Source of the DNA: WTFY01 sp965203725
GTDB taxonomy: Bacteria; Pseudomonadota; Gammaproteobacteria; UBA4575
Reading direction: 5' to 3'
Length of the DNA: 64,000 bases
Assembly: GCA_965203725.1 (NCBI GenBank)
Contig: CBDBDH010000002.1
Coordinates: 496,001 to 560,000, forward strand
Shown: positions 40,326 through 48,645 of the stretch, piece by piece
Numbering within the stretch: position 1 is the first letter of the stretch
Layout: each line of letters begins with the position of its first letter
Made by a program: the position numbers and the translations under genes
Notes under the pieces: model-generated
Database searches by the model: none
The model's input: only the letters and a program-made list of their open reading frames with translations
What the model was told of the DNA's origin: nothing

Positions 40326-41609
40326 ATGTCCGAGATTGAGTCTGTGCATGCGAGAGAAGTGATCGACTCGCGCGGCAACCCGACCGTGGAAGCGGATGTG
40401 TTGCTGGGTTCGGGGGTGCTGGGCCGCGCAGCCGTGCCCTCCGGGGCATCGACCGGCACGCTGGAAGCGGTGGAACTGAGGGACGGGGATCCGAAGCGCT
40501 ATGCGGGCAAGGGTGTGCAGCAGGCGGTGGGCAACGTCAATACCGAAATCCGCCCGCAGCTTCTGGGCGTATCCTGTTTTGAGCAGGAGGCCATCGATGA
40601 GCGCATGCTCGAACTCGACGGCACCGACAACAAGCAGCGCCTGGGTGCGAATGCCATGCTGTCGGTCTCACTGGCCGTGGCCAAGGCCGCCGCACTCGAA
40701 AAGCGCATGCCCCTGTACCGCTACCTGCACGGCGGGGGCGGGTACCGGATGCCGGTGCCGATGATGAACATTCTCAATGGCGGCGAACACGCGGACAACA
40801 GCGTGGACATGCAGGAATTCATGGTGATCCCCACGGGCGCCGCCTCGCTTTGTGAGGCGGTGCGCATGGGTGCGGAAATCTTCCATGCCCTGAAGGGCAC
40901 TTTGCATGCCCGGGGGCTCAACACGGCCGTCGGCGATGAAGGCGGGTTTGCCCCGGATCTTCGCTCCAATCACGAGGCGATCGAGGTCATCCTCAAGGCG
41001 ATCGAACAGGCAGGGTTCGCGGTGGGCGGCGATGTCCACCTGGGACTGGATGTCGCCAGCACGGAGTTCTACACCGGGGGTGCCTACGTATTGCAGTCCG
41101 AGGGCAAGTCGTTCGATTCCGCGCAGTTCGTCGATTACCTGGTCGACTGGATCGACCAGTACCCGATCCTCTCCATCGAGGACGGGGTGGCGGAGAACGA
41201 CTGGGACGGCTGGAAGCTCCTCACCGAAAAGGCAGGAGGCCGGGTGCAGCTGGTGGGTGATGACCTGTTCGTCACCAATGCCAGGATCCTGAGGAAGGGA
41301 ATCGAGGCCGGCATCGCCAACTCCATTCTCGTCAAGGTGAACCAGATCGGCACCTTGAGCGAGACGCTGAACGCGGTACGCGTCGCGCACGATGCGGGCT
41401 ATACTGCCGTCATGTCGCACCGCTCGGGGGAGACCGAGGATGTTACGATTGCAGACCTGGCCGTGGCCACCGGTTGCGGCCAGATCAAGACGGGTTCGCT
41501 GTCGAGGTCGGACCGCACGGCGAAATACAACCAACTGATCCGCATCGAGGAGGAACTGGGGGACGAATGCCATTATCCGGGACTGGGGGCATTCACCTTC
41601 CGGACATGA
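40326..41609 (+). CDS. eno: Enolase
   Basis: Interconverts 2-phosphoglycerate and phosphoenolpyruvate; also an RNA degradosome component in many gammaproteobacteria. 427 residues from ATG 40326 with a strong AAGGAG site upstream. The N-terminal SVHAREVIDSRGNPTVEADV, the mobile loop PSGASTGTLEAVELRDGD, metal-binding SIEDGVAENDWDGW, and MSHRSGETEDVTIADLAV are visible. The frame is open farther upstream, but only as antiphase kdsA sequence. Confidence 0.98.
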   Translation: MSEIESVHAREVIDSRGNPTVEADVLLGSGVLGRAAVPSGASTGTLEAVELRDGDPKRYAGKGVQQAVGNVNTEIRPQLLGVSCFEQEAIDERMLELDGTDNKQRLGANAMLSVSLAVAKAAALEKRMPLYRYLHGGGGYRMPVPMMNILNGGEHADNSVDMQEFMVIPTGAASLCEAVRMGAEIFHALKGTLHARGLNTAVGDEGGFAPDLRSNHEAIEVILKAIEQAGFAVGGDVHLGLDVASTEFYTGGAYVLQSEGKSFDSAQFVDYLVDWIDQYPILSIEDGVAENDWDGWKLLTEKAGGRVQLVGDDLFVTNARILRKGIEAGIANSILVKVNQIGTLSETLNAVRVAHDAGYTAVMSHRSGETEDVTIADLAVATGCGQIKTGSLSRSDRTAKYNQLIRIEEELGDECHYPGLGAFTFRT

Positions 41610-41613
41610 CCCT

Positions 41614-41910
41614 TTGAGAATACTCATCACACTGATGGTCGTGCTGTTCGTGCTGATGCAGTACAAGCTCTGGTTCGGCGAAGGCAGTGTGCGTGAGGGC
41701 CTGGAGCTGGGCCGCTCGATTGAAACCCAGCAGATGAAAAATGAACAGGCCAGGCAGCGAAACGAGGTCCTGGCTGCGGACGTCGCAGAACTCAAGACCG
41801 GGCTCGAGTCCGTGGAAGAGCGTGCCAGGAATGAACTGGGCATGGTCAAGAAGGATGAAACCTTCATTCATATCCTGGAGGGTCAGACCGGCGAAATTGT
41901 CGAACAGTAG
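41614..41910 (+). CDS. ftsB: Cell division protein FtsB
   Basis: Bitopic septal protein that forms the FtsQLB complex activating septal peptidoglycan synthesis. 98 residues: short N-terminus, one membrane helix (ILITLMVVLFVLMQYKLWF, about 3-21), then a periplasmic coiled coil (about 28-70) and the conserved ERARNELGMVKKDETF. The start is TTG, 4 nt after eno. eno-ftsB-ispD-ispF is the standard order. Confidence 0.93.
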   Translation: MRILITLMVVLFVLMQYKLWFGEGSVREGLELGRSIETQQMKNEQARQRNEVLAADVAELKTGLESVEERARNELGMVKKDETFIHILEGQTGEIVEQ

Positions 41911-42628
41911 TCATCAACGTTGCTGGGCCATCGTCTGTGCGGCCGGCTCGGGCCGGCGCATGGAAATGGACATTCCCAAGCAATACCTGCCCCTCAAGGA
42001 CTCGACGGTGCTGGAAGAAAGCCTGTCCTGCTTTTTGCATCATCCGCAGATTGCAGGCGTGGTGGTGGCCCTGCATGCCGACGATCACCGCTGGCCCACC
42101 CTGAAAATATCCTCGGACCCGCGGGTACGGAACGTCGTGGGAGGTGATACCCGGGCGCGCTCGGTGGTCAATGCGCTGGAGCGGGTCGTGAGCCTGGCCG
42201 GGAAGGAGGACTTCGTCCTGGTGCACGATGCCGCGCGCCCGTGCCTCGGCTACGCGGACCTGGACCGCCTGATCCTCGAGGGGCTAGCCGAGGAGGACGG
42301 GGTGATCCTTGCGAGCCCGGTCCATGATACGGTCAAGCAGGTGCGCACCTCGGACGGGGTGCGGGAAGTGGAACGCACCCTGGACCGCGGGCTGTTGTGG
42401 AAGGCGCTGACCCCGCAGATGTTTCGCATCGGGGTGCTGCACGAGGCCTTGCAGTTTTGCATCGAAAACGACCGGGAAGTGACCGATGACGCCTCGGCCG
42501 TCGAGGCCATCGGGCGCCGTGTGAAGATGATCCAGGGGCGCAGTGACAACATCAAGGTCACCCGGCCCGAGGACATACAGCTTGCGGAATCGATCCTGCT
42601 GCAGGTCAGCAAGTCTGCGCAGTCCTGA
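41897..42628 (+). CDS. ispD: 2-C-methyl-D-erythritol 4-phosphate cytidylyltransferase
   Basis: Third MEP-pathway enzyme: makes CDP-ME from MEP and CTP. 243 residues if started at the TTG at 41897, which overlaps the ftsB end by 14 nt and has GGAGGG 13 nt upstream. This start gives MSNSSHQRCWAIVCAAGSGR, matching the family, and no ATG/GTG exists between it and the nucleotide-binding AAGSGRRM. PKQYLPL, VLVHDAARPC and DDASAVEAIG are the other motifs. An open frame far upstream is antiphase ftsB sequence. Confidence 0.93.
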   Translation: MSNSSHQRCWAIVCAAGSGRRMEMDIPKQYLPLKDSTVLEESLSCFLHHPQIAGVVVALHADDHRWPTLKISSDPRVRNVVGGDTRARSVVNALERVVSLAGKEDFVLVHDAARPCLGYADLDRLILEGLAEEDGVILASPVHDTVKQVRTSDGVREVERTLDRGLLWKALTPQMFRIGVLHEALQFCIENDREVTDDASAVEAIGRRVKMIQGRSDNIKVTRPEDIQLAESILLQVSKSAQS

Positions 42629-42687
42629 GCGGGCATGATGAGGAATTGTTGCGACAAGCAGATCAGGGGACGGGAGGGAAGAGGGCG

Positions 42688-43179
42688 ATGAGTCCGAAAG
42701 TAGGGTTTGGCTACGACGTGCACCGCTTCTGTGAAGGCGATCACATCTTGCTGGGCGGTGAAAAGATCCCGCATAGCCAGGGGATCGATGCCCACTCCGA
42801 CGGGGATGTGCTGCTGCATGCGATTTGCGATGCCATACTCGGTGCGGCAGGCGCCGGGGACATCGGCCAGCATTTCCCGGACCAGGACAGCCGGTTCGAG
42901 AACATCGACAGCAGGGTCTTGCTGCAGAACGTGATGCGCAAGGTGGGGGAGGACCTCGTCGTGGGTAACGTGGACTGCACGGTCGTGCTGGAGCGTCCCA
43001 GGCTCGCCGCCCATGTCCGGGCCATGGAGGCGAATATCGGCGAGCTGCTGGAGATTCCGGCCGCCCACGTCAATGTCAAGGCAACGACCCACGAGGGCAT
43101 GGGCTTTGCAGGGCGCGGTGAAGGGATCGCAGCCTACGCGGTGGTCCTGCTTACCCCGCGCGCACCCGCTGACGCATAA
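42688..43179 (+). CDS. ispF: 2-C-methyl-D-erythritol 2,4-cyclodiphosphate synthase
   Basis: Cyclises CDP-ME 2-phosphate to MEcPP, the fifth MEP step. 163 residues, normal length. The zinc ligands are in GYDVHRFCEGD and DAHSDGDVLLHAICDAILG; VNVKATTHEGMGFAGRGEG is the C-terminal signature. ATG 42688 has a GGGAGGGAAGAGGG ribosome site. It ends the long rnhB-to-ispF run and abuts an accessory patch. Confidence 0.97.
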   Translation: MSPKVGFGYDVHRFCEGDHILLGGEKIPHSQGIDAHSDGDVLLHAICDAILGAAGAGDIGQHFPDQDSRFENIDSRVLLQNVMRKVGEDLVVGNVDCTVVLERPRLAAHVRAMEANIGELLEIPAAHVNVKATTHEGMGFAGRGEGIAAYAVVLLTPRAPADA

Positions 43180-43180
43180 C

Positions 43181-43215
43181 TTGAAGGTCCCAGGTTCAAA
43201 TTCTACCTCCAACCA
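43181..43215 (+). other. tRNA-3'-half-like remnant, possible attachment-site scar
   Basis: Immediately after the ispF stop, the sequence reads like the variable loop, T-arm and 3' end of a tRNA: AGGTC, CCAGG, TTCAAAT, then CTCCAACCA ending at 43215. The T-stem 3' strand (TCTAC) no longer pairs fully with CCAGG, the acceptor strand is about two nt short, and no 5' half exists, so it is not a functional tRNA. Tyrosine-recombinase elements often carry such 3' fragments. Confidence 0.5.
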
Positions 43216-43216
43216 C

Positions 43217-43256
43217 TGAAAGCTCTTGAAAACTTAGATGTTTTCGAAGGCTTTTC
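43217..43256 (+). terminator. Strong hairpin terminator after ispF
   Basis: AAAGCTCTTGAAAAC (43219-43233) and GTTTTCGAAGGCTTT (43240-43254) form a near-perfect 15-bp stem, including a wobble pair, with a short loop and a T-run at its end. It would end the rnhB-ispF message. The A-rich 5' arm and T-rich 3' arm could also allow action on the opposite strand. Confidence 0.65.
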
Positions 43257-43467
43257 AATTCACGTACTATGTTGAATTTTTCATAGTCAACACGAGTGTA
43301 CAGATACGGTCAATCCGAATCCGTAGTCGCTGCCGCTGTTCTGCTCTTTTGTGCCTGATTCATCATGACGCTCTGCAACTCCATGACGACCAGCGCGAGC
43401 CATAAGGAAGCGTACCGTGTCCTTTCCAGAGGCCCTGCCGCGACATAGCATCGGTTTGAAATTGACA
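43257..43467. other. Non-coding AT-richer spacer, nothing recognised
   Basis: Between the terminator and the HEPN gene stop there is no open frame with coding character and no recognisable RNA. Base composition is clearly more AT-rich than the housekeeping genes on either side. Confidence 0.6.
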
Positions 43468-45129
43468 TCAGCTAAGCTCGGCTAGTGCCTGTTTCCAAAG
43501 ACTCAAGTGCTTTTCAACGTCTGTCTCACAATGGAACAGCTTCGCCTTATCGTTGGTCTCGACCGCCGTACGCCAATATGGATGTACGGCCATCAGATCG
43601 GACCGATTAGGTTCAGCAATACCTGAGTGTGTGATTGCATGGAGGGCGTTCTCGCTGCCCTTGTCAGCCGGCGCTTCAAATAGAGACCCTGCCACCAGCT
43701 TGGCTTGCCAATACTTGGAAAGTGCTTTATCAATCACATGCGCTTCAGTGACGGTCCAGCTGGTTGTGTCGTGTTTGTGGGATCGAATAAGTCCCGGATT
43801 CTTGATCTGGGGATTCCCCATGGGAGACGTTATCTCTTTTGTCCAGCATGGAATCCGCTGATTGCGGATTATCCACTTAATGCAAACTATCAGTATGGAT
43901 TCCGCTTGCGAAACGAGTTGGGGATTTTCGGAGAAGGATTTTCCATGAACAATCCGGTTTCTATGTGCGGAAAACTTTTGAATCGTCCCTTTGACGAATT
44001 TGACTTCATCGGGAGTCTCGGCATAGAGCCAAGCGGCCCTTCTTTGCCGTTCACGGCTAGTCGGACGGCCCAGAAGGGCTTCAAACGCAATATGAAGATC
44101 GATCGCCCTGTCGGCATCGCCCGCCTTTTCTTTGGCATGCCTCAGGCGTGCAAGAGGGATGTGGAGATGACGTCGAACGTGCTCAGGTGCTTGTGAGTAG
44201 GCGGTGACGAGCCGAATCAGTTCTGTGCAGTCGACAAATGTAAGTTCATTACGCGAATGAAAAATTGGAAACTCAACATTTGTCACGGACGTACTCCCAG
44301 TCGAAGCAAACATGGGCAATGAATCGGAATACACCTCAGGAATGATCTCGTAATGGGAAAATGGCAGAAATAGCTTCCCCGAGATCAAGCCCAGCATGAC
44401 ACAAATGAAGTCATGCCCGAATTCTGCAACGCCGGAGTACAGCAGGCGGGGATACTCCTCTTCCTGAACGCCCAAACTGGTGTCGTCGGTATGATGAACG
44501 GGAGCGCCCGGTCGAACCGCGGCGTCTAGGAGGAGGCCACAGGCATCCAGATTCGGGTCAGTAGGAATCTTGGTATCCGCCAGCAAACTGTTATCAAGCA
44601 ATGTTACCTGATTCAGTGCCGTAGCATAGGGCACCAGTTGGGCGCTGCTATCGAGTTGGATCGCCTCTGGGACTTTCGTACCCTTCAGGAGGTGCAAGAT
44701 CCTCATTGGGAAGGTGCCAGTGCGCAGGAAAGTGGCTAGGGTGTCGACCACCTGTCCCAGAGGGTGGAACGCGACGCTCTTAATGATCTTGGCGCACGCT
44801 TCCTCGATTCGCATGGCGCGAGTGATGGACGGGCCAACGTTCCCAATGATATAGATTAACTCTCGTTTTTCATCCATGAAACGGCGAAGCGTACTTGAGT
44901 TCCGCAGGAGCGTGGCAATCGGCTCCCCCTCGTTCGAAACTTCAACCTTCGCCCTCGCGAAGTGGCGGCGGACGTCGAGACCTCCCGCCTTGAAGCGAGC
45001 GACCTGTTCGGAAAATTCCGCCGCGCCCAAACGTGTCTCTTCACCACCGGCACCACTAGGAATCACAAATTGGGCATGGCGAGCCGCGGTCTGGATGGCG
45101 GTGTCCAATTCCGCCTTTTCTTTCGTCAC
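43468..45129 (-). CDS. Uncharacterised protein with an Apea-like HEPN domain
   Basis: 553-residue protein of unknown function. Residues about 340-400 read as an Apea/HEPN-type domain: DRAIDLHIAFEALLG, then an Arg-rich helix and FSAHRNRIVHG, giving the RX4H pair Arg390/His395 typical of HEPN ribonucleases. The N-terminal about 330 residues and the C-terminal about 140 are not recognised; there is no signal peptide or membrane segment. GTG 45129 is chosen because AGGGAGG lies 4 nt upstream; a longer frame reaches 45171. Codon use and AT content differ from its neighbours, and it stands alone between a tRNA-like remnant and the yoaA promoter. A defence or toxin-like RNase role is inference. Confidence 0.8.
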   Translation of the reverse strand: MTKEKAELDTAIQTAARHAQFVIPSGAGGEETRLGAAEFSEQVARFKAGGLDVRRHFARAKVEVSNEGEPIATLLRNSSTLRRFMDEKRELIYIIGNVGPSITRAMRIEEACAKIIKSVAFHPLGQVVDTLATFLRTGTFPMRILHLLKGTKVPEAIQLDSSAQLVPYATALNQVTLLDNSLLADTKIPTDPNLDACGLLLDAAVRPGAPVHHTDDTSLGVQEEEYPRLLYSGVAEFGHDFICVMLGLISGKLFLPFSHYEIIPEVYSDSLPMFASTGSTSVTNVEFPIFHSRNELTFVDCTELIRLVTAYSQAPEHVRRHLHIPLARLRHAKEKAGDADRAIDLHIAFEALLGRPTSRERQRRAAWLYAETPDEVKFVKGTIQKFSAHRNRIVHGKSFSENPQLVSQAESILIVCIKWIIRNQRIPCWTKEITSPMGNPQIKNPGLIRSHKHDTTSWTVTEAHVIDKALSKYWQAKLVAGSLFEAPADKGSENALHAITHSGIAEPNRSDLMAVHPYWRTAVETNDKAKLFHCETDVEKHLSLWKQALAELS

Positions 45130-45572
45130 GATTGCCTCCCTGTCAGACAGGTCACCCACATGTCCATACACGTAAGTATTGGCTGGTCCTTCAAGTCGAT
45201 TCAGGCCAGAAACTCAGAGTACGGTAACCGCATTGTCGCGAGCGCAGTGTGGAGCCACCGTACCCTATCAACCTTCATGGGTATAAATCCACAGCCACTG
45301 GCGATGGGGAACCGGTCGATCGCGCTCGAGACTTCCAGATGATCATCGGCTGGTCGACAGCACGAACGACAACAGCCAATTCCTGAATGGCACAAGCGAA
45401 AGTCCAATTGCCCATGATGCAGCAGATGGATTATCAAAGTAACCGATGCTGTTGGCTATGGCGGCACTTTAGAGGGACCGTCAGGTTTACAGTCAACACT
45501 AGAAAAGAACTTGATGGCCCCGCTTGGCCGCATGTGGCCCCTTTGAGGGTAAGGTGAAGCAATATTAAACTA
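45130..45572. other. Accessory spacer upstream of the HEPN gene
   Basis: About 440 nt without a supported gene. A 78-codon open frame on the minus strand (45201-45437) has no recognisable domain or ribosome site. The segment contains G/C-poor stretches and the phrase GGCCCC...GGCCGC...GGCCCC (about 45515-45543). It may be decayed remains of an integrated element; no integrase or transposase is legible. Confidence 0.5.
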
Positions 45573-45574
45573 TT

Positions 45575-45604
45575 GATATATGGCTGTCATGGCCGTGATA
45601 CTGT
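45575..45604 (+). promoter_or_regulatory. Candidate promoter for yoaA-tsaB
   Basis: TTGATA at 45575-45580, an 18-nt spacer and GATACT at 45599-45604, about 50 nt upstream of the yoaA ATG. It is just where the AT-rich patch ends, so the helicase operon would have its own promoter. Confidence 0.4.
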
Positions 45605-45656
45605 GCACTATAGCCTGTGTGGCCCTAACATCTACGCGAGTCTCATAAGCCGACGA

Positions 45657-47591
45657 ATGCCGCAAAGCGAAACGATCTTCAGCCCGGAGGGGTTGCTGTC
45701 CGAGCATCTGGATAACTTTCGTTACCGGCCCCAGCAACAGCACATGAGCACCCGGGTGGAGTCAGCACTCGAGCAGCGCAGCCGACTCATCATCGAAGCC
45801 GGCACCGGGGTGGGGAAAACCTTCGCGTACCTGGTGCCCGCACTACTGTCCGGGCAGAAAGTGGTCATTTCCACCGGCACGCGTCATTTGCAGGACCAGT
45901 TGTATTTCAAGGACCTGCCCGCCGTGCTGGACATCGTCAAGACCCCCGTGTCCACGGCCCTGCTCAAAGGCCGCGCCAACTACCTCTGCGTACACCGCCT
46001 GCAACACCATGTCCCGCGCACACGCCTGAACACCGGGCGTGCAGCGAAGAAAATCCAGACCATCCGTGAATGGTCCCGGGTGACCCGAACGGGAGAGATC
46101 GCCGAGGTCAACTCGATCGGGGAAGGCGATGCGGTATGGCCGGCGGTGACCTCGACCGTAGAGAACTGCCTCGGTTCCGAATGCCCGAGCTACCAGGACT
46201 GTCATGTGTTCAAGGCCCGGCGCAAGGCCCAGAAAGCGGATGTCGTGATCGTCAACCACCACCTGTTTTTTTCCGACCTGACCCTGAAGCAGGAGGGATT
46301 CGGGGAGCTGCTGCCGCAGGCGGAGGCCTGCATCCTGGATGAGGCCCATCAACTGCCGGAACTTGCCAGCGACTTCCTGGCGACGACCACCAGCAGCCGC
46401 CAATTGACAACCCTGGGAGAGGATGTCGTTGCCGCACAGATCAACGAGGCCCCCGAAGCCGGTGCGGTCCGCGAGCTGGTCAATGCCGTGAACTGGGCCA
46501 CCGCGGACTTCCTGCTGGCGTTGGACGGGCGCAAGGAGCGAAGCCGGTGGCACGAAGCGGTGGCCGCCGCCGGGACCCGGGAGCAGTTCGATGCGCTTTG
46601 TCGGTCACTGGACCGGCTGTGCGGGGAATTGTCGGTACTGGGCGAGCGCGGCAAGGTGCTGGCCCGCTGCCAGGAACGCTGTGAAAAGATCGTGCAGCAG
46701 CTGCAGCAGTTCTCGGAGCAGCCGGACGCCCGGGTGAACTGGGTGGAGATCCTCAAGAAAGGGTTCAGGCTGCACAGCACGCCGCTGGTGGTCGCCGACC
46801 TGTTCCAGGAGCTGATCCGGGGCTACCGGTGCAGCTGGATCTTTACCTCGGCCACGCTGACCATGAATGCACAGTTTGACCACTTCCAGCAGCAACTGGG
46901 GCTGGCCGATGCCGAAACCCTCATGCTGGACAGCCCCTTCGACTTCGAAGCAAGCACCCGTCTTTTCCTGCCGTCCATCGAGGCCGAACCGAACAGCGAC
47001 GACTACAGCGAGCGGGTACTCGATGCCGTCCTGCCCGTGCTGCGCGCCAACCGCGGCCGTGCATTTTTGCTCTTCAGCAGCCACCGGGCCCTGCGTCTTG
47101 CCGCGGATTCCTTGCACGAGGAGAGCGAATTCAACCTGCTGGTGCAGGGCGAGGCGCCGCGCCGGGAGCTGCTCGAGCGTTTCGTGAAAACGGAGCAAGC
47201 CGTCCTGCTGGGTGCAAGCAGTTTCTGGGAAGGCGTGGATATCCGGGGCAGTGCATTGAGCTGTGTCATCATCGACAAGCTGCCTTTTGCGGCACCGGAT
47301 GACCCGGTGCTGGCCGGGCGCCTGCAGGCCTTGCGCGAGTCGGGGGAAAATCCCTTTGTGTTCTACCAGTTGCCGCAGGCGGTGATCGCCCTGAAGCAGG
47401 GCGTTGGCAGGCTGATCCGCGATGAAGACGACTACGGGGTGGTGGTCATTTGCGATCCGAGACTGACGGGCCGGGCCTACGGGAAGTCGTTCATCAACAG
47501 CCTGCCGCAGATGCCGCGCACTTCAAGTCTCGATGAGGTGGTTCACTTTCTTTCCCAGCAGGAGTCCGTGCATGAAGTTCCTGGTAGTTGA
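45657..47591 (+). CDS. yoaA: ATP-dependent helicase of the DinG/XPD-like family (YoaA type)
   Basis: Superfamily 2 iron-sulfur helicase acting in repair of stalled forks; E. coli YoaA works with the chi subunit HolC. 644 residues from ATG 45657. Walker A is EAGTGVGKTFAYLVPALL; the four Fe-S cysteines are in the LLKGRANYLCVHRL, ENCLGSECPSYQDCHVF region; the DEAH box is AEACILDEAHQLPE; motif VI is ALKQGVGRLIRDEDD. It overlaps tsaB by 20 nt, the same neighbour as in E. coli. Confidence 0.94.
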   Translation: MPQSETIFSPEGLLSEHLDNFRYRPQQQHMSTRVESALEQRSRLIIEAGTGVGKTFAYLVPALLSGQKVVISTGTRHLQDQLYFKDLPAVLDIVKTPVSTALLKGRANYLCVHRLQHHVPRTRLNTGRAAKKIQTIREWSRVTRTGEIAEVNSIGEGDAVWPAVTSTVENCLGSECPSYQDCHVFKARRKAQKADVVIVNHHLFFSDLTLKQEGFGELLPQAEACILDEAHQLPELASDFLATTTSSRQLTTLGEDVVAAQINEAPEAGAVRELVNAVNWATADFLLALDGRKERSRWHEAVAAAGTREQFDALCRSLDRLCGELSVLGERGKVLARCQERCEKIVQQLQQFSEQPDARVNWVEILKKGFRLHSTPLVVADLFQELIRGYRCSWIFTSATLTMNAQFDHFQQQLGLADAETLMLDSPFDFEASTRLFLPSIEAEPNSDDYSERVLDAVLPVLRANRGRAFLLFSSHRALRLAADSLHEESEFNLLVQGEAPRRELLERFVKTEQAVLLGASSFWEGVDIRGSALSCVIIDKLPFAAPDDPVLAGRLQALRESGENPFVFYQLPQAVIALKQGVGRLIRDEDDYGVVVICDPRLTGRAYGKSFINSLPQMPRTSSLDEVVHFLSQQESVHEVPGS

Positions 47592-48261
47592 GACGGCCAC
47601 CGAGTGCTGTTCGGTCGCGCTGTTCTGTGACGGTGAGATCATCAGCGAAAGCGAGCTGGCCCCGCTTCGCCACAATGAAATCGTGCTGTCCATGTGTGAA
47701 CGGGTGCTGGCAAAGGGCGAAGTCGGCCTTGCCCAGCTGGACGGCATGGCCTTCGGCTGCGGCCCCGGGGCATTCACCGGCGTGCGCCTCGCGGCTAGCA
47801 TCACCCAGGGGATCGCGCTGGCGCAGGACCTGCCGGTGGTCCCGGTCTCCTCGCTCGCGGCGCTGGCACAGGCGGCTCATTGCAGGCACGGGGTCTCGCA
47901 GGTGCTGGCCTGCATCGATGCACGCATGCAGGAAGTCTACGTGGCCCTGTATGGGCTCGATGAAAACAGGATCATGCGAGTGCAGGGCGAGGAGCAGGTC
48001 ATCGCACCCGCGCGGGTGGATGTGAAGGTCAGGGATGACTGCATGGGCTGCGGGTCGGGCTGGAAGCCCTATGCGCAAATCCTGCTCGAGCGCTGCGGGA
48101 AAACCATCGCCTTCGATGCCGACGCACTGCCGCAGGCAGAGTTTGTGGCGGTGCTGGCCCAGCCCCGGTTTGAGCGCGGTGATACGGTCTCGGCGACCGA
48201 GGCCCTGCCGGTCTACGTGCGCCATGACGTCGCGCGAAAACCCAAGTCCAGGACCGTCTGA
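47572..48261 (+). CDS. tsaB: tRNA threonylcarbamoyladenosine biosynthesis protein TsaB
   Basis: Partner of TsaD and TsaE in t6A37 modification of ANN-decoding tRNAs. 229 residues of the ASKHA fold: MKFLVVETATECCSVALF at the N-terminus, then GPGAFTGVRLAASITQGIAL and ACIDARMQEVYVALY. It lacks the metal-binding HxxxH of TsaD. ATG 47572 is inside the yoaA 3' end. Confidence 0.95.
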   Translation: MKFLVVETATECCSVALFCDGEIISESELAPLRHNEIVLSMCERVLAKGEVGLAQLDGMAFGCGPGAFTGVRLAASITQGIALAQDLPVVPVSSLAALAQAAHCRHGVSQVLACIDARMQEVYVALYGLDENRIMRVQGEEQVIAPARVDVKVRDDCMGCGSGWKPYAQILLERCGKTIAFDADALPQAEFVAVLAQPRFERGDTVSATEALPVYVRHDVARKPKSRTV

Positions 48262-48298
48262 GGACACCCGCTGCAGTCGCTTTTGCTACACTGCACGC

Positions 48299-48616
48299 AT
48301 GGAGCGCATTTACAGCGAACACAGCCCCATTTTCATCCATCACCTCAAGGATATCCTCGAGGAAAAGGGCATCTCCACCATCATCAAGAACGAGTTCCTG
48401 AGCGGTGGAGTCGGCGAGCTGCCGCCCACCGAGGTATGGCCCGAGCTGTGGGTGGTGAAAAAAGAGGACGGCGACGCTGCCCACAAGATCGTGCAGGAGT
48501 TCATCGAGTCGACCCGAAGTCCTGCCCGGGACTGGGTCTGTGCGGCATGCGGTGAACACGTGGAAGGCCAGTTCAAGGTGTGCTGGAACTGCGGGGCGAC
48601 GCCGGGTACGGACTAG
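48299..48616 (+). CDS. Small DUF2007-type protein with a zinc ribbon
   Basis: 105-residue protein of unknown function. The N-terminal part (MERIYSEHSPIFIHHLKDIL, then EEKGISTIIKNEFLSGGVGE) matches the DUF2007 putative signal-transducing fold. The C-terminal 25 residues form a zinc ribbon with two CxxC pairs, VCAACGEH and VCWNCGAT. It lies between tsaB and a Tsx-like porin; a sensing or regulatory role is only a guess. Confidence 0.8.
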   Translation: MERIYSEHSPIFIHHLKDILEEKGISTIIKNEFLSGGVGELPPTEVWPELWVVKKEDGDAAHKIVQEFIESTRSPARDWVCAACGEHVEGQFKVCWNCGATPGTD

Positions 48617-48645
48617 GGTTGCAGGCATCGGGAGAGTGCCATCAA

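Noticed and set aside
43181..43215. Functional tRNA gene after ispF
   Set aside because: Only a 3'-half-like segment exists; the T-stem is mispaired and there is no 5' half.
43553..44196. Plus-strand open frames inside the HEPN gene
   Set aside because: They are shadows of the 553-residue minus-strand frame, which has a good ribosome site and a recognisable domain.
45201..45437. 78-codon minus-strand open frame in the accessory spacer
   Set aside because: No ribosome site, no recognisable domain and Cys/His-rich odd composition; not supported as a gene.
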